Shown piece after piece: positions 25,293-36,860 of a stretch of 64,000 bases of DNA. The position numbers and the translations under genes are program-made. The notes under the pieces were generated by a model that saw only the letters and a program-made list of their open reading frames with translations, had not been told where the DNA came from and ran no database searches. The DNA comes from Bradyrhizobium diazoefficiens. GTDB lineage: Bacteria > Pseudomonadota > Alphaproteobacteria > Rhizobiales > Xanthobacteraceae. Within the stretch, counting starts at the first letter, position 1, and each line of letters opens with the position of its first letter. The stretch spans positions 5,270,001 through 5,334,000 of the forward strand of contig NZ_CP067041.1 of NCBI RefSeq assembly GCF_016599855.1. The letters run 5' to 3'.

Positions 25293-26930
25293 TCAGCTCG
25301 ACTTCGATAGCCGGTAATTGCCGAGGTACAACACGTCCAGGCCCGAGCAGAAATACGTATGCAGCGCCTCCAGCGGCCCGTTGACCGTGGGCTGCTCATT
25401 GATGTTCAGGCTGGTGTTGATCAGAACCGGCAGCGAGGTCGCTTTCGCGAACTCTCCGATCAGGCGGCTATAGAGCGGATTGCTGTTCGCGTGCACGCTC
25501 TGGATCCGCGCGGTGTTGTCGACATGGACGACCGCCGGCATCGTATCGGCGACCTTCGCGTTGACCGGGAAGGTCACCACCATGAAGGGCGCGTCGAACG
25601 TGTCCTCGAAATACTCGCCCTGGCGTTCGTACAGCACCGAAGGGCAGAACGGGCGGAATTCCTCGCGATATTTGATCGTGAGGTTGATGCGGTCCTTCAT
25701 GCTGGCCTGGCGGGGGTCGGCCAAGATCGAGCGGTTGCCGAGCGCCCGCGGGCCATACTCCATGCGGCCCTGGAACCAGCCCACCGTCTTCTGCTCCGCC
25801 AGATCGGTGACGCAGCGCGACACCGGATCGTCGAGCAATTCGAAACGCGCACCGATCTTGTCCAGCGTCTCGCGGATCGTATCGTTGGAGTATTCAGGTC
25901 CCCAGTAAGCGTGCGTTAGGGGTGAGATCGTATGGCCGGCTTCCGCGCATTTCATCATCGCGGCGCCCAGCGCCACGCCGGCATCGTGCGGCACCGGCGG
26001 AACGTAGAGACGCTTCACGGACGGCTCGGCCGCGATTTCCATGTTCATCTTGCAGTTCAGTCCGACGCCGCCGGCGATGCAGACGTCGCCGCAACCAGTC
26101 TCGGCGATCGCGGACCGGATCACTTCCGTGGTGACGATCTCGAGCTGCTTCTGTCCGCTGGCCGCAATGTTGGTCATGCGCTGGTCGAGCGGCGCGCCGC
26201 GCAGGCGTCGCGGCCCAAGGATCTCCTCCATCTTGTGGGTGAAGATGCGCTCCTGCCGCGTCGAGAAATCGCTGGTGAAGATGTCCGCATCGCGCCGGCG
26301 CTTGTCGAGCTCGGGATCAAGCTCATAACTGATACCATTGGGGCGCAACAGCTTGGCGAACTTGTCAAGATATTCCGGGCTGCCATAGGAGGACAGGCCC
26401 ATGACCTTGTACTCGTCATTGGTCATCTGATAGCCGAGATACTGGGTCAGCATCCCGTAATAGAGCCCGAGGCTGTTGTGGCGGCCGAACCGCGTCAACA
26501 CGCGGAAATCGTTGCCGCGCGCGTGTGCGACGAGGCCGGCGCTGGAATCGCCCGAGAAGTCGAAACAGGCAACCGTCGCCTCCGAAAAGCCGGAGCCGTA
26601 GAACGAGCTCGCGGCGTGGCAGAGGTGATGGTCGTAGAGCTCGATCTTCGGGCTGTGCCCGAACTGGTACTTGAAATACTCGGTGAGGCGCTGCGCGTAG
26701 TTCGTGTAGGTCTTCAGCGGCGAGCAGATCCAGTCCACGTCGCGCATGGTGATGCCGGCCTGCTTGAGGCAGAATCCGATCGCGCCGCGGGGCAGCTCGC
26801 CACGCGCATGCTTGGCCAGCGTGAAGCGCTCCTCTTCGGCCGCCGCGATCAGCTCGCCATCGCGCAGCAACACTGCCGCGCCATCATGATGGCCGTGCTT
26901 GATCCCAGAGCTGATTCCGATCACGTACAT
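25293..26930 (-). CDS. NodU/CmcH-family O-carbamoyltransferase
   Basis: The protein has 545 residues. The N-terminal Kae1-like domain has GHHDGAAVLLRDG near 13-25 and AAEEERFTLAKH near 29-40, the conserved HHLCHAASSFYGSGF near 101, and CFDFSGDSSAG near 123. The C-terminal YrdC-like domain ends with RNRSILADPR, LINTSLNINEQP and the family's closing VLYLGNY. These enzymes transfer carbamoyl from carbamoyl phosphate through carbamoyl-AMP to a sugar hydroxyl, as in Nod-factor decoration. Here the context is a surface-glycan locus, so carbamoylation of an O-antigen or nonulosonate sugar is more likely than Nod factor. Confidence 0.9.
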   Translation of the reverse strand: MYVIGISSGIKHGHHDGAAVLLRDGELIAAAEEERFTLAKHARGELPRGAIGFCLKQAGITMRDVDWICSPLKTYTNYAQRLTEYFKYQFGHSPKIELYDHHLCHAASSFYGSGFSEATVACFDFSGDSSAGLVAHARGNDFRVLTRFGRHNSLGLYYGMLTQYLGYQMTNDEYKVMGLSSYGSPEYLDKFAKLLRPNGISYELDPELDKRRRDADIFTSDFSTRQERIFTHKMEEILGPRRLRGAPLDQRMTNIAASGQKQLEIVTTEVIRSAIAETGCGDVCIAGGVGLNCKMNMEIAAEPSVKRLYVPPVPHDAGVALGAAMMKCAEAGHTISPLTHAYWGPEYSNDTIRETLDKIGARFELLDDPVSRCVTDLAEQKTVGWFQGRMEYGPRALGNRSILADPRQASMKDRINLTIKYREEFRPFCPSVLYERQGEYFEDTFDAPFMVVTFPVNAKVADTMPAVVHVDNTARIQSVHANSNPLYSRLIGEFAKATSLPVLINTSLNINEQPTVNGPLEALHTYFCSGLDVLYLGNYRLSKSS

Positions 26931-26990
26931 GGATTGATACCTTTGGAACGCGTTCTATAGGAACCGCGCGAATTGTGAAATGGTCTGGGA

Positions 26991-29060
26991 CTAGTGCCGG
27001 CAGTCGATCCTCCGCACCTGCGTCGGCCTGGTGAGGACGAACACGGTGCGCAATCCCCATCTGGTCGCATGGGTGCAGAGCTCGTCGTCCGACGTCGGTT
27101 GGGACACGGAGTCGGCGCCATAGGCGGGAAAACCGTAGTTGGGCTCGTTGCGACACTCGGGCGCCGTGGGATTGAGCCCTCTGATCATCGGCGCGCCGAG
27201 TAGCGCGGGAACGATCAGCGAGCCGGTACGGCAATCCTGCAGGTTCGACCAGAACGGAACGTTCTCAGGCGGCACGAACACGGCGCTGCCGGGCGCATCG
27301 GCGACGCCTGCATCGATCAGGGTCTTGATCGATTGCGCGCGGGGCAGACGCGCCATGTCCTCGGCAAGCCCCCTGCGCCTGCCGCTTGCCGGAAGCAGAA
27401 GCGTAATGAGACGGCGTCGCGTCGAGTTGCCGATGTCGGTCGCATTGCCGAGATAGCCGCCCGTGCGCCGCGCGAGTTCTGCCCATTCCTCGCCGACGAC
27501 GATGGGACTCATCATCTTGTAAGGCGTATCGAGGGTCACAAGCACGATCGCAGCCACCAGGAGCTCCGGCCTGAACAAGCTCGGCACCCTCTGCTCGAGC
27601 CAGGGGCCGGCATAGGCGGCCACGAAGACGACTGCGGCAAAAGTCGCGACATGAATGAAGTAGTAGGCCGAGCCTCCCGGTATCACCAGCAGCAGGCTCG
27701 GAATGCTTGCCGCCAACACCATGATCGCGAACGCTTCCGCGCAGAGGCGATCGGCGCGGCGGCCGGCGATCCAGACCGCGACGGCCGCCCATAGCAGCAC
27801 GGCATTCGCAACGAGCGGCGGCCAGCCCAGTTCGGGATATTTGTCCAGGAAGCTCAGCGGATCGACCATCGCGAGCGACCCACCCATCGCCCTGAAGATG
27901 ACGAATGCTCCCATTGCGGTCGCCACGAGACCAACCGCCATCAGCACCAGCAACGTCCTCGCCTTTAACCCCAGCTGCCGCAGCAAGAGGTAGCCGGCCG
28001 CAGGCAGGAACACCACGCCGACCGAGACCTTCGACATCTCCATCAGGACCCCGACGACGGCAACAGAGGCGGCCTGAACGCAGAGGCGCCGGCGGCTCGT
28101 TGTTCTCGAAATTTCCGCGAGCAACGGCAGGCTCAGCAAGAAGACGATCGCCGCGAGGAAATAGGATTCCGAAATGAGATAGGAGGGGGTGATCCACATC
28201 TCCGTGCAAGACAGGATCAAAAGCGGCGCGAGCACGAGCAGCGCACCGGAGCGCAGCCTTTCATCATTCGGACGGAGCAGATGGACGGCAAGCAAGAAGC
28301 TGAAGAAAAGCAACGGAATCGCAGTGATTTGCGCTCCTATGAAATAGGCCTGGTAGGTGCCGCTGCCGATCCACCAGCCGAGACAGCCGAGCCAGATATG
28401 CGAAAGGAAGTGATAGGTGACCGGCACGAGCCCATCCATGCCCATGCTGACTGCACCGTATTTGATGATCATGTTGGCGATCGCGGCGTGAAACAGCGTG
28501 TCCAGGTTCTGGACGCCGACGATGGCCTGCTCGGGCGAGAGAACAGTGGCAAGGCCACGCGCATTGATTATCAGGAAATAGCCCAAGCTGGCGAGAATGC
28601 CCAGGCCGACAGCCGGCAAAGTCCTACGCGGAGACGTCGCACGCGCCGCGATGACGATGTCCCGGATGCCCACGACCACGAGCGCGAGCAGAATCGGATC
28701 GATGACGACATCGGCAGCCCATCCGAGCGGCACAACCAAGCATGGCAGAAACAGGACGGCCAATGCGGCTATCAGGACCCCGGCATAGGACCAGCCACCC
28801 TGCTCCACGACGGACAGCGTCAGCACCACCGTGGAAACGACCGCCGCGAGCAGGAGGAAGGCCTTGGCGAAGACGAGCCAGCCAGGTCCGCCCAGCGGTC
28901 CCCGAACGATCGCGCAAGTCACGACCGATGTCGCCGACATCGTCAAGACGAAGATCGCCGCGAACGCGACTGGAGCCCTCATCGCATCCCTGATCGGGCC
29001 AGGACGCGACGCTGCGAAGGCTGGAAACCAGGGATGGAGGAGGTCTTTTGCAGACTGCAC
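26991..29060 (-). CDS. Large polytopic membrane protein, unknown, GT-C-like
   Basis: The 689-residue protein has about 13 to 15 hydrophobic segments and a soluble C-terminal domain of roughly 160 residues that ends in a Cys/His-rich tail. It resembles membrane glycosyltransferases acting on lipid-linked sugars in general build; no family can be named. The GTG at 29060 is chosen because GGAGGGG lies just upstream. A TTG 13 codons earlier is a weaker alternative. It lies 60 bp upstream of the carbamoyltransferase in a probable operon. Confidence 0.55.
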   Translation of the reverse strand: MQSAKDLLHPWFPAFAASRPGPIRDAMRAPVAFAAIFVLTMSATSVVTCAIVRGPLGGPGWLVFAKAFLLLAAVVSTVVLTLSVVEQGGWSYAGVLIAALAVLFLPCLVVPLGWAADVVIDPILLALVVVGIRDIVIAARATSPRRTLPAVGLGILASLGYFLIINARGLATVLSPEQAIVGVQNLDTLFHAAIANMIIKYGAVSMGMDGLVPVTYHFLSHIWLGCLGWWIGSGTYQAYFIGAQITAIPLLFFSFLLAVHLLRPNDERLRSGALLVLAPLLILSCTEMWITPSYLISESYFLAAIVFLLSLPLLAEISRTTSRRRLCVQAASVAVVGVLMEMSKVSVGVVFLPAAGYLLLRQLGLKARTLLVLMAVGLVATAMGAFVIFRAMGGSLAMVDPLSFLDKYPELGWPPLVANAVLLWAAVAVWIAGRRADRLCAEAFAIMVLAASIPSLLLVIPGGSAYYFIHVATFAAVVFVAAYAGPWLEQRVPSLFRPELLVAAIVLVTLDTPYKMMSPIVVGEEWAELARRTGGYLGNATDIGNSTRRRLITLLLPASGRRRGLAEDMARLPRAQSIKTLIDAGVADAPGSAVFVPPENVPFWSNLQDCRTGSLIVPALLGAPMIRGLNPTAPECRNEPNYGFPAYGADSVSQPTSDDELCTHATRWGLRTVFVLTRPTQVRRIDCRH

Positions 29061-29409
29061 GCGCGCCCCTCCAATAGGTGAAGCAAAAAAGTGAAGCAAT
29101 CAAGGGTTCCGCAACCCGGCATTGAGGTGCGAGCTGGTCCCACATCGCTCCATGACGGTCCAGAGGCGGCCTGCCGCTAGCACACAAGACGCACCTCCGC
29201 CACTGTCGGAAACCTTGCGTCACACGTCCCTCTGCCGTATCTAGCGACTCTCGATTAAGGCTGATCGAGCGGTTCGTTGCGGGGATAAGGGTTGGAAATA
29301 CTTCCGGTTTTTCGTCCGCCAACGGGCAGACGCGGCATTGGCGGATGAGCCATTTGACCATTGCCGAGCTCGCGAACCCTGCTGTCCCCAGCGATCCCTC
29401 CTGGCATGG
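29061..29409. other. Divergent intergenic region, 349 bp
   Basis: This lies between the leftward membrane-protein operon and the rightward nonulosonate operon. There is no supported gene. A loose TTGCGT (29215-29220) with 17-base spacing to TATCTA (29238-29243) is the best promoter-like match, but it is weak. The region appears somewhat AT-richer than its flanks. Promoters for both operons must lie here or nearby. Confidence 0.4.
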
Positions 29410-30114
29410 ATGAACGTTGATTCGATGAGTGCGTCGCATGGCAAGCAGAGTATTGCGGCACTGGTTCCGTTACGCGGGGGCTCGAAATCCATCCCCGGCA
29501 AGAACATCAAGCCGTTCTGCGGTCAGCCGCTTTGCGCATGGACGCTGAGGACCTTGCTCGATTGTGAGCTGATCTCACGCGTGTTCGTGTCGACCGACAG
29601 CGAAGAGATCGCCGATGTCGTCAGGTCAATCGACTCCCGGGTCCTCGTCCACCCGCGCCCCGCCCACCTGGCGACGGACAGCGCGACCACCGAGGAAGCG
29701 ATTTACGACCTGCTCGCCTCCTGGGACATAACGGAAAAATATCTCGTCACAGCCCAGGTCACGAGCCCGCAAACGACCCGGCACGACCTTGCGGAAGCCG
29801 TCTCCAATCTCGTTGCCAACGGCGCAGATTCGCTCGTCACTTGCGTCAGGACGCGGCGTTTCTTCTGGAATGACGACGGCACGCCGATCAACTACGATCC
29901 GGCGAAGCGTCCGCTGCGCCAGCAATGGAACGGCACGCTGATGGAGAACGGCGCATTCTACATTTCGACGGTAGATCGGCTGCGCGGCGGCAGCGCTCGC
30001 CTACACGGCAAAATCGCCGTCTACGAAATGGATGAGAGCGCGAGCATCGAGCTTGACGAACTCTCCGATTGGGAAATGCTCGAAGCCGCGTTCCGCAGGA
30101 ACATCGCAAGATGA
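29410..30114 (+). CDS. CMP-sugar synthetase (acylneuraminate cytidylyltransferase family)
   Basis: The 234-residue protein has the family motif VPLRGGSKSIPGKNIKPFCG near residues 19-37. It also has the conserved VSTDSEEIADVV and TAQVTSPQT segments. These enzymes couple a nonulosonic acid to CTP to give CMP-activated sugar. This is one of two in the window; the other (34662) sits in the Pse block. It overlaps the four-domain NeuB fusion by ATGA, so it very likely activates that enzyme's product. The start is uncertain: ATG 29410 is taken by family alignment, and ATG 29425 is an alternative. The ribosome site is poor. Confidence 0.82.
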   Translation: MNVDSMSASHGKQSIAALVPLRGGSKSIPGKNIKPFCGQPLCAWTLRTLLDCELISRVFVSTDSEEIADVVRSIDSRVLVHPRPAHLATDSATTEEAIYDLLASWDITEKYLVTAQVTSPQTTRHDLAEAVSNLVANGADSLVTCVRTRRFFWNDDGTPINYDPAKRPLRQQWNGTLMENGAFYISTVDRLRGGSARLHGKIAVYEMDESASIELDELSDWEMLEAAFRRNIAR

Positions 30115-32363
30115 TCATCGACAGAGATCTTCACAGCTACCTGGTGCATGAAGATGCCTCCATCCAGGAGGCGGCGAGCAAGGTCGCGGCCAACCGGCGC
30201 GAGATCGTGTTCTGTGTCGACGGCAGCGGCCGGCTGCTCGGTAGCCTGTCGAACGGCGACATCATCCGCTGGATCGGCGCAGGCGCTGCATCCGGCGTGC
30301 AGGCCGCGGTCGGCGACCTCTGCAACCGACGCGTCCGCAGCGCCGTGGCCGGCGACCGCGAGACGGCCAATCGCCTGCTGCGAGAAGTGCTCTACGTTCC
30401 GCTACTAGACGCCGAGCGCCACGTCATCGGCGTCGCCCGCAACCGGCATCCCGGCGAAGGCATCAGGATTGGCGACCGCACCGTCGCTGAAGAAAACCCG
30501 AGTTTCCTGATCGCGGAGATCGGCAACAACCACAATGGCAGCCCGGAGGCCGCCTTCGCCCTGATCAAAGCTGCAGCGGAAGCAGGTGCCGATGCCGCCA
30601 AATTCCAGATGCGTGACATGTCCGGCCTCTATGGCAAGCGGACGAAGGGCCAGAGCGCGGATCTCGGCACCGAATACGTCCTTGACCTGCTCGATCGCTT
30701 CCAACTCAGCGACGAGGACCTCTATCGCTGCTTCGACTATTCGGCCTCGCTGGGCATGGAGCCGCTCTGCACCGCATTCGACGTCAACAGCGCGGACAAA
30801 TGCCGCGCCTATGGATTGAAGGCAATCAAGACCGCCTCTGCGGACCTGACCAATCACGAGTTGCTCCGGCACATCGTCGACCAGAGAATCCCGATCATCT
30901 GCTCGACCGGCATGTCGACCGAAGACGAGATCCGCGAGACGGTGAAGCTGCTCCAGACGTCGGGCGCGGAGTACGTCATGCTCCACTGCAACTCGACCTA
31001 TCCGGCCCCGTTCCGCGACATCAACCTGAAATACATGCTGCGCCTGCAGGAGCTGTGCGAGAGCGTGGTTGGATATTCCGGCCACGAGCGCGACGTCTTC
31101 GTGTCGGTCGCAGCGGTCGCGATGGGCGGGCGCCTGATCGAGAAGCACTTCACGCTATCGCGCGACCAGGAAGGCAACGACCACAAGGTCAGCCTGCTGC
31201 CGCATGAATTCAAGCGCATGGTCGAAGGCGTGCGCCAGGTCGAGGATTCCCTCGGCAACGCCCTGCCCCGCATCCTCAGCCAGGGCGAGAAGGCCAACCG
31301 CATCAGCCTCGGCAAATCGATCTTCGCCGTCGAGACCATCGAAGCCGGCGCCACGATCACGCGGGAGATGATCGAGATCCGCAGCCCGGGCCAGGGCCTG
31401 TCGCCGAACCGCATCGACGAAGTGATCGGACGGAAGGCGCCCCGCACCATCCCGGCCCAGACGCCGCTGTATCCATCGGACATCTCGGAACTCGGTGAGC
31501 TAACCGCCGGCGGACCAATCCATTTCAGACGCCCCTGGGGCGTCCCGGTGCGGCATCGCGACGCCGACAAGCTGATCACGGCGATCAATCCGGATTTCGT
31601 CGAGTTTCACCTCAGCTATCGCGACCTCGGCATCAGCGATTCCGACTTCCTTGCCGATAGTTATCCGTGCGGCCTGATCGTGCACGCGCCGGAGCTGTTC
31701 GAGGGCGACCACGTGCTCGATCTGACGATACCGGACGAGAATTATCGCACGCGCTCGATCGCGGAAATGAAGCGCGTCATCGCCAAGACCAAGGCGCTGG
31801 CGCAGCGTTTTCGCAACGACGGCCCTGTCGGCATCATCTGCAATGTCGGCGGCTTCTCGTCCACGCGCTTCCTGACCGCCGAGGAACGGGCGGTCCGCGA
31901 GGCCCATTTGCGCACCAGCCTGCGCGAACTCGCCGATCCCCGAATCGAGCTCTGGCCGCAGACCATGCCGCCCTATCCCTGGCATTTCGGCGGCCAGCGC
32001 TATCATAACCTTTTCGTCTCCAGCGACGACATCGCGCGGAGCTGCCGCGAGCTCGGGATGCGCATCTGCTTCGACACCTCGCATTCCCAGCTCGCTTGCA
32101 CCGAGAACAGCTGGTCGTTCGACGAGTTCATGGAAGCGATCGGCTCGTTCGTGGCCCATGTCCACATGGCCGACGCCCGCGGCGTCGATGGCGAGGGCCT
32201 CCAGATCGGCGAAGGCGAGATCGATTTCGGCAACGTGTTCCGGGTGCTCAACAGGCAGGCGCCGCAGGCCTCGTTCATCCCGGAAATCTGGCAGGGACAC
32301 GAGAATGACGGCGAAGGGTTTCGCATCGCGCTCCAGCGCCTGTCGAGCTTCGAGGACCGGTGA
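30111..32363 (+). CDS. Four-domain nonulosonate synthase fusion: CBS-NeuB-SAF-TIM barrel
   Basis: The product has 750 residues, about twice the usual NeuB length. Residues 1-125 resemble the paired CBS module linked to nucleotidyltransferases in legionaminate pathways. Residues 130-395 are a NeuB condensing domain (AEIGNNHNGS, STGMSTEDEI, YPAPFRDINL, GYSGHE, EKHFTL), which joins phosphoenolpyruvate to an N-acyl hexosamine. Residues 400-460 are a SAF/antifreeze-like domain (PGQGLSP). Residues 470-750 resemble an AP-endonuclease-2/sugar-isomerase TIM barrel, with FDTSHSQ and HVHMADARG metal-ligand-like motifs. It starts by ATGA overlap with the CMP-synthetase. The CBS and TIM domains are unusual additions; the barrel may epimerise or isomerise a precursor. 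Confidence 0.85.
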   Translation: MIIDRDLHSYLVHEDASIQEAASKVAANRREIVFCVDGSGRLLGSLSNGDIIRWIGAGAASGVQAAVGDLCNRRVRSAVAGDRETANRLLREVLYVPLLDAERHVIGVARNRHPGEGIRIGDRTVAEENPSFLIAEIGNNHNGSPEAAFALIKAAAEAGADAAKFQMRDMSGLYGKRTKGQSADLGTEYVLDLLDRFQLSDEDLYRCFDYSASLGMEPLCTAFDVNSADKCRAYGLKAIKTASADLTNHELLRHIVDQRIPIICSTGMSTEDEIRETVKLLQTSGAEYVMLHCNSTYPAPFRDINLKYMLRLQELCESVVGYSGHERDVFVSVAAVAMGGRLIEKHFTLSRDQEGNDHKVSLLPHEFKRMVEGVRQVEDSLGNALPRILSQGEKANRISLGKSIFAVETIEAGATITREMIEIRSPGQGLSPNRIDEVIGRKAPRTIPAQTPLYPSDISELGELTAGGPIHFRRPWGVPVRHRDADKLITAINPDFVEFHLSYRDLGISDSDFLADSYPCGLIVHAPELFEGDHVLDLTIPDENYRTRSIAEMKRVIAKTKALAQRFRNDGPVGIICNVGGFSSTRFLTAEERAVREAHLRTSLRELADPRIELWPQTMPPYPWHFGGQRYHNLFVSSDDIARSCRELGMRICFDTSHSQLACTENSWSFDEFMEAIGSFVAHVHMADARGVDGEGLQIGEGEIDFGNVFRVLNRQAPQASFIPEIWQGHENDGEGFRIALQRLSSFEDR

Positions 32364-32405
32364 AACCGATGCCGCGCCCGCTCCTTCCACTGGTTGTCAG
32401 CAGAC

Positions 32406-32436
32406 TTGACCATGGACTAGCCGGGGTGCCTATGGT
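32406..32436 (+). promoter_or_regulatory. Candidate promoter upstream of pseB
   Basis: TTGACC (32406-32411) with TATGGT (32431-32436) at 19-base spacing lies 50 bases before the pseB ATG, in a 122-bp gap. The -35 matches 5 of 6 and the -10 4 of 6 bases of the sigma-70 consensus, with slightly long spacing. This would let the Pse genes be transcribed apart from the fusion gene. The call is inferred. Confidence 0.35.
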
Positions 32437-32479
32437 AACAGCCGCCGTTCCCCCGACATCACACCACAAGCTGCCGTAA

Positions 32480-34661
<2,182 letters not shown>

Positions 34662-34665
<4 letters not shown>

Positions 34666-35360
34666 AGATCGCAGTTATCCCGGCGCGCGGCGGCAGCAAG
34701 CGCATCCCGCGCAAGAACATCCGTCCGTTCTGCGGCAAGCCCATCATCGCCTATTCGATTGAAGCCGCGCAGGCGAGCGGCCTGTTCGAGGAGATCATCG
34801 TCTCCACCGAGGACGAAGAGATCGCAGAAGTGGCCTGCCAGTTCGGCGCGACGGCGCCCTTCGTTCGTCCGAAGGAGATTGCCGACGACCACACCGGGAC
34901 GAACGCCGTGGTCAAGCACGCCATCGCCTGGTTCGCCGAACGCGGCGACGACGTCAGCCACGCCTGCTGCATCTACGCCACCGCGCCGTTGATCCAGTCG
35001 CGCTTCCTGCGCGAAGCTCATGATACCTTCATCGGCTCGGATGCGGCCTTCGCCTTTTCCGTGACGAGCTATGCGTTTCCGATCCAGCGCGCCCTTCGCC
35101 TTGACCCAGCCAGTCGCGTCGATCCCTTTCATCCCGAGCACCGCATGACGCGTTCGCAGGATCTCGAGCCGGCCTATCACGACGCAGGCCAATTCTACTG
35201 GGGCACCGCCGCGGCATTTCTGGGCGACGCGCCGCTGTTCTCGGCGCAATCGATTGGCATCGTGTTGCCACGCAAATATGTGCAGGACATCGACACGCTC
35301 GAGGACTGGGAGCAGGCTGAATATATGTTCCGCGCGATCAGCCGCGACCAGGTCGCGTAG
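34662..35360 (+). CDS. pseF: CMP-pseudaminic acid synthetase, PseF
   Basis: The 232-residue cytidylyltransferase begins KIAVIPARGGSKRIPRKNIRPFCG, the CMP-sugar synthetase signature, followed by VSTEDEEIAEVA and ATAPLIQS. It starts on GTG 34662 overlapping the pseC stop (GTGA); there is no ATG near the true start. PseF activates pseudaminic acid with CTP for transfer. Neighbours pseB and pseC, and PseI elsewhere in the locus, support the Pse assignment over neuraminate. It is the second cytidylyltransferase in the window. Confidence 0.9.
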
Positions 35361-35590
35361 TCGCAAACTCTGCCGTGTGACGCGCCGAATTGAATGCACA
35401 GCGGCTTAGCTCTTCGCGCGCAAGCCGAATTCCAAAACGGTTGCAGGTCAATAATCTGTCTTGCGAACCATTTCTTGACCGGAGTTGACGCCGCGTACCC
35501 CCGAACTCGTTCGCGTGCTGTTTCTCTCTCCAATACTTCTGCCAATGCGCGGAGTCCCGCGCTTGGCAAAGAAGGGAAACGGCGTCGCTC
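35361..35590. other. Convergent intergenic spacer, 230 bp
   Basis: The region separates pseF from the leftward nucleotidyltransferase-HAD gene. It is AT-richer than its neighbours, and short open frames here have no recognised product. It contains the hairpin listed at 35541-35567 and nothing else I can support. Confidence 0.45.
35541..35567. terminator. Imperfect hairpin between convergent operons, candidate bidirectional terminator
   Basis: The arms GCCAA-T-GCGCGG and CCGCGC-TTGGC pair over 11 bp with a single bulged T and a four-base loop AGTC. It lies 24 bases past the end of the leftward HAD gene. No strong T-tract follows on either strand, so an intrinsic-terminator call is uncertain. 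Nothing else in the convergent gap looks like one. Confidence 0.4.
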
Positions 35591-36814
35591 TCATGGCAGC
35601 GCGCCAAATGTGATGTTTGAGACCTGAGGACAATCGGTTGCTGCGGCCTTTAGCAGCGGACGAAGGAACGTCGCCAGATCACCCCCACCGTACAAGTGCC
35701 CCGGCAACCCGGCAGCAAGCGCCGCCTCGACATCCCGGCCACTGTCGCCGACGAGCAGGCTTCCTTCCATCCGGACGGGCCAGGCCTTCATGCAATCAAG
35801 GATCATTCCCGGCGCGGGCTTGCGCCGGTCGCTGGCGCGCCGATATGCCTCTACCGTGCCGTCCTCGTGATAGGGACAATATTGGTAGTCCTCGACATGC
35901 GCGCCGATTGCCGCGAGCTCGCCGGCCATCCAGTTATGCAGTCGGTGGACATCGTCAATACCGTAGTAGCCGCGCGCGACTCCCGACTGATTGGTGACGA
36001 CGAAGGTGTAGTAGCCGAGATCGTTACAGAGCTTGATGGCCTCGCGCGCACCCGGCATCCATTCGAAGTCGTCGATCTTGTAGACATAGGCCTTGTCGAC
36101 GTTGAGAACGCCGTCGCGGTCGAAAAACACCGCCGGGCGCCGCAGTTTGTCGGGCAATTCGGACCGGGCGCGCGCGAGATCAGCGGGATCGCGTATATCG
36201 ACGAAGAAGCCGTCGTACTTCCTGGTCGCGAGCCGGCCCGCTTCCAAGAGCTGCGGCAAGACCTGCCGCTCGAGCGAGCACCGGACCTCGCTGACGTCAC
36301 CGATGATCCTGCTGTGAACGCTATAGATGCCGCTATCGGCCGGCTCGCCCGGCCCCGTCGCCATCAGGATATCCATCGGGGACTGCTGAGCCTGTGCAGC
36401 GGCGGCGAAGTCGAGCAGATTGATATCGAAGAACGTGGAGCCGTTCAGAAGCAGGAAGCGAGCCTCCAATCGCGCCAAGACGTGCTTCAATGCGCCGGCG
36501 CTGCCACAACGCGGGGGTGCCTCCGCCACGGATAGATTTGCACCGCGCCAACGCCGCCCATGATAGTCATTGGCGATAGCCTCGGCACCGCGGCCAGCGA
36601 GCAGAAGGATGTTCTTGATGGTCGTATAGCGCGACAATTCGTCGAGCAAATAGTCGAGAAACGGCCGACCGCCGACGTCCAGCAACGGCGCCGGGATCGG
36701 GCGCGCCAGCTCGCCAGGCGCGGCCTCCCCGGCGCCGACCAGAATGACGGCCTGGCTCCATTCCATCCATTCTGGAGCATTGCGCGCCCGCCGCGCTACC
36801 TCGCAATCCGGCAT
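35591..36814 (-). CDS. Fusion of degenerate sugar nucleotidyltransferase and HAD phosphatase (GmhB/HisB type)
   Basis: The 407-residue protein has two domains. Residues 20-215 look like a sugar-1-phosphate nucleotidyltransferase. The usual GGxGTR signature reads VGAGEAAPG, and the conserved PKP lysine is Ala (PAP, residues 41-43), so the domain may be inactive. Residues 225-395 are a HAD phosphatase with nucleophile motif FFDRDGVLN, VTNQSG, RKPAPGM and VGDSGRD, plus a partial GmhB-like C-P-Y-H zinc site lacking the later CxC. It begins with ATG 36814; a TTG 9 codons upstream is an alternative. Likely roles are heptose- or nonulosonate-phosphate dephosphorylation. Confidence 0.75.
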   Translation of the reverse strand: MPDCEVARRARNAPEWMEWSQAVILVGAGEAAPGELARPIPAPLLDVGGRPFLDYLLDELSRYTTIKNILLLAGRGAEAIANDYHGRRWRGANLSVAEAPPRCGSAGALKHVLARLEARFLLLNGSTFFDINLLDFAAAAQAQQSPMDILMATGPGEPADSGIYSVHSRIIGDVSEVRCSLERQVLPQLLEAGRLATRKYDGFFVDIRDPADLARARSELPDKLRRPAVFFDRDGVLNVDKAYVYKIDDFEWMPGAREAIKLCNDLGYYTFVVTNQSGVARGYYGIDDVHRLHNWMAGELAAIGAHVEDYQYCPYHEDGTVEAYRRASDRRKPAPGMILDCMKAWPVRMEGSLLVGDSGRDVEAALAAGLPGHLYGGGDLATFLRPLLKAAATDCPQVSNITFGALP

Positions 36815-36860
36815 CGTCTCGCCCCCGCGCAAGCTCGGCAACCACAGATCCCCTTATCAC

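Noticed and set aside
35394..35627. Small open frames in the pseF/HAD spacer
   Set aside because: No ribosome sites and no recognisable product; they look like chance frames around the hairpin.
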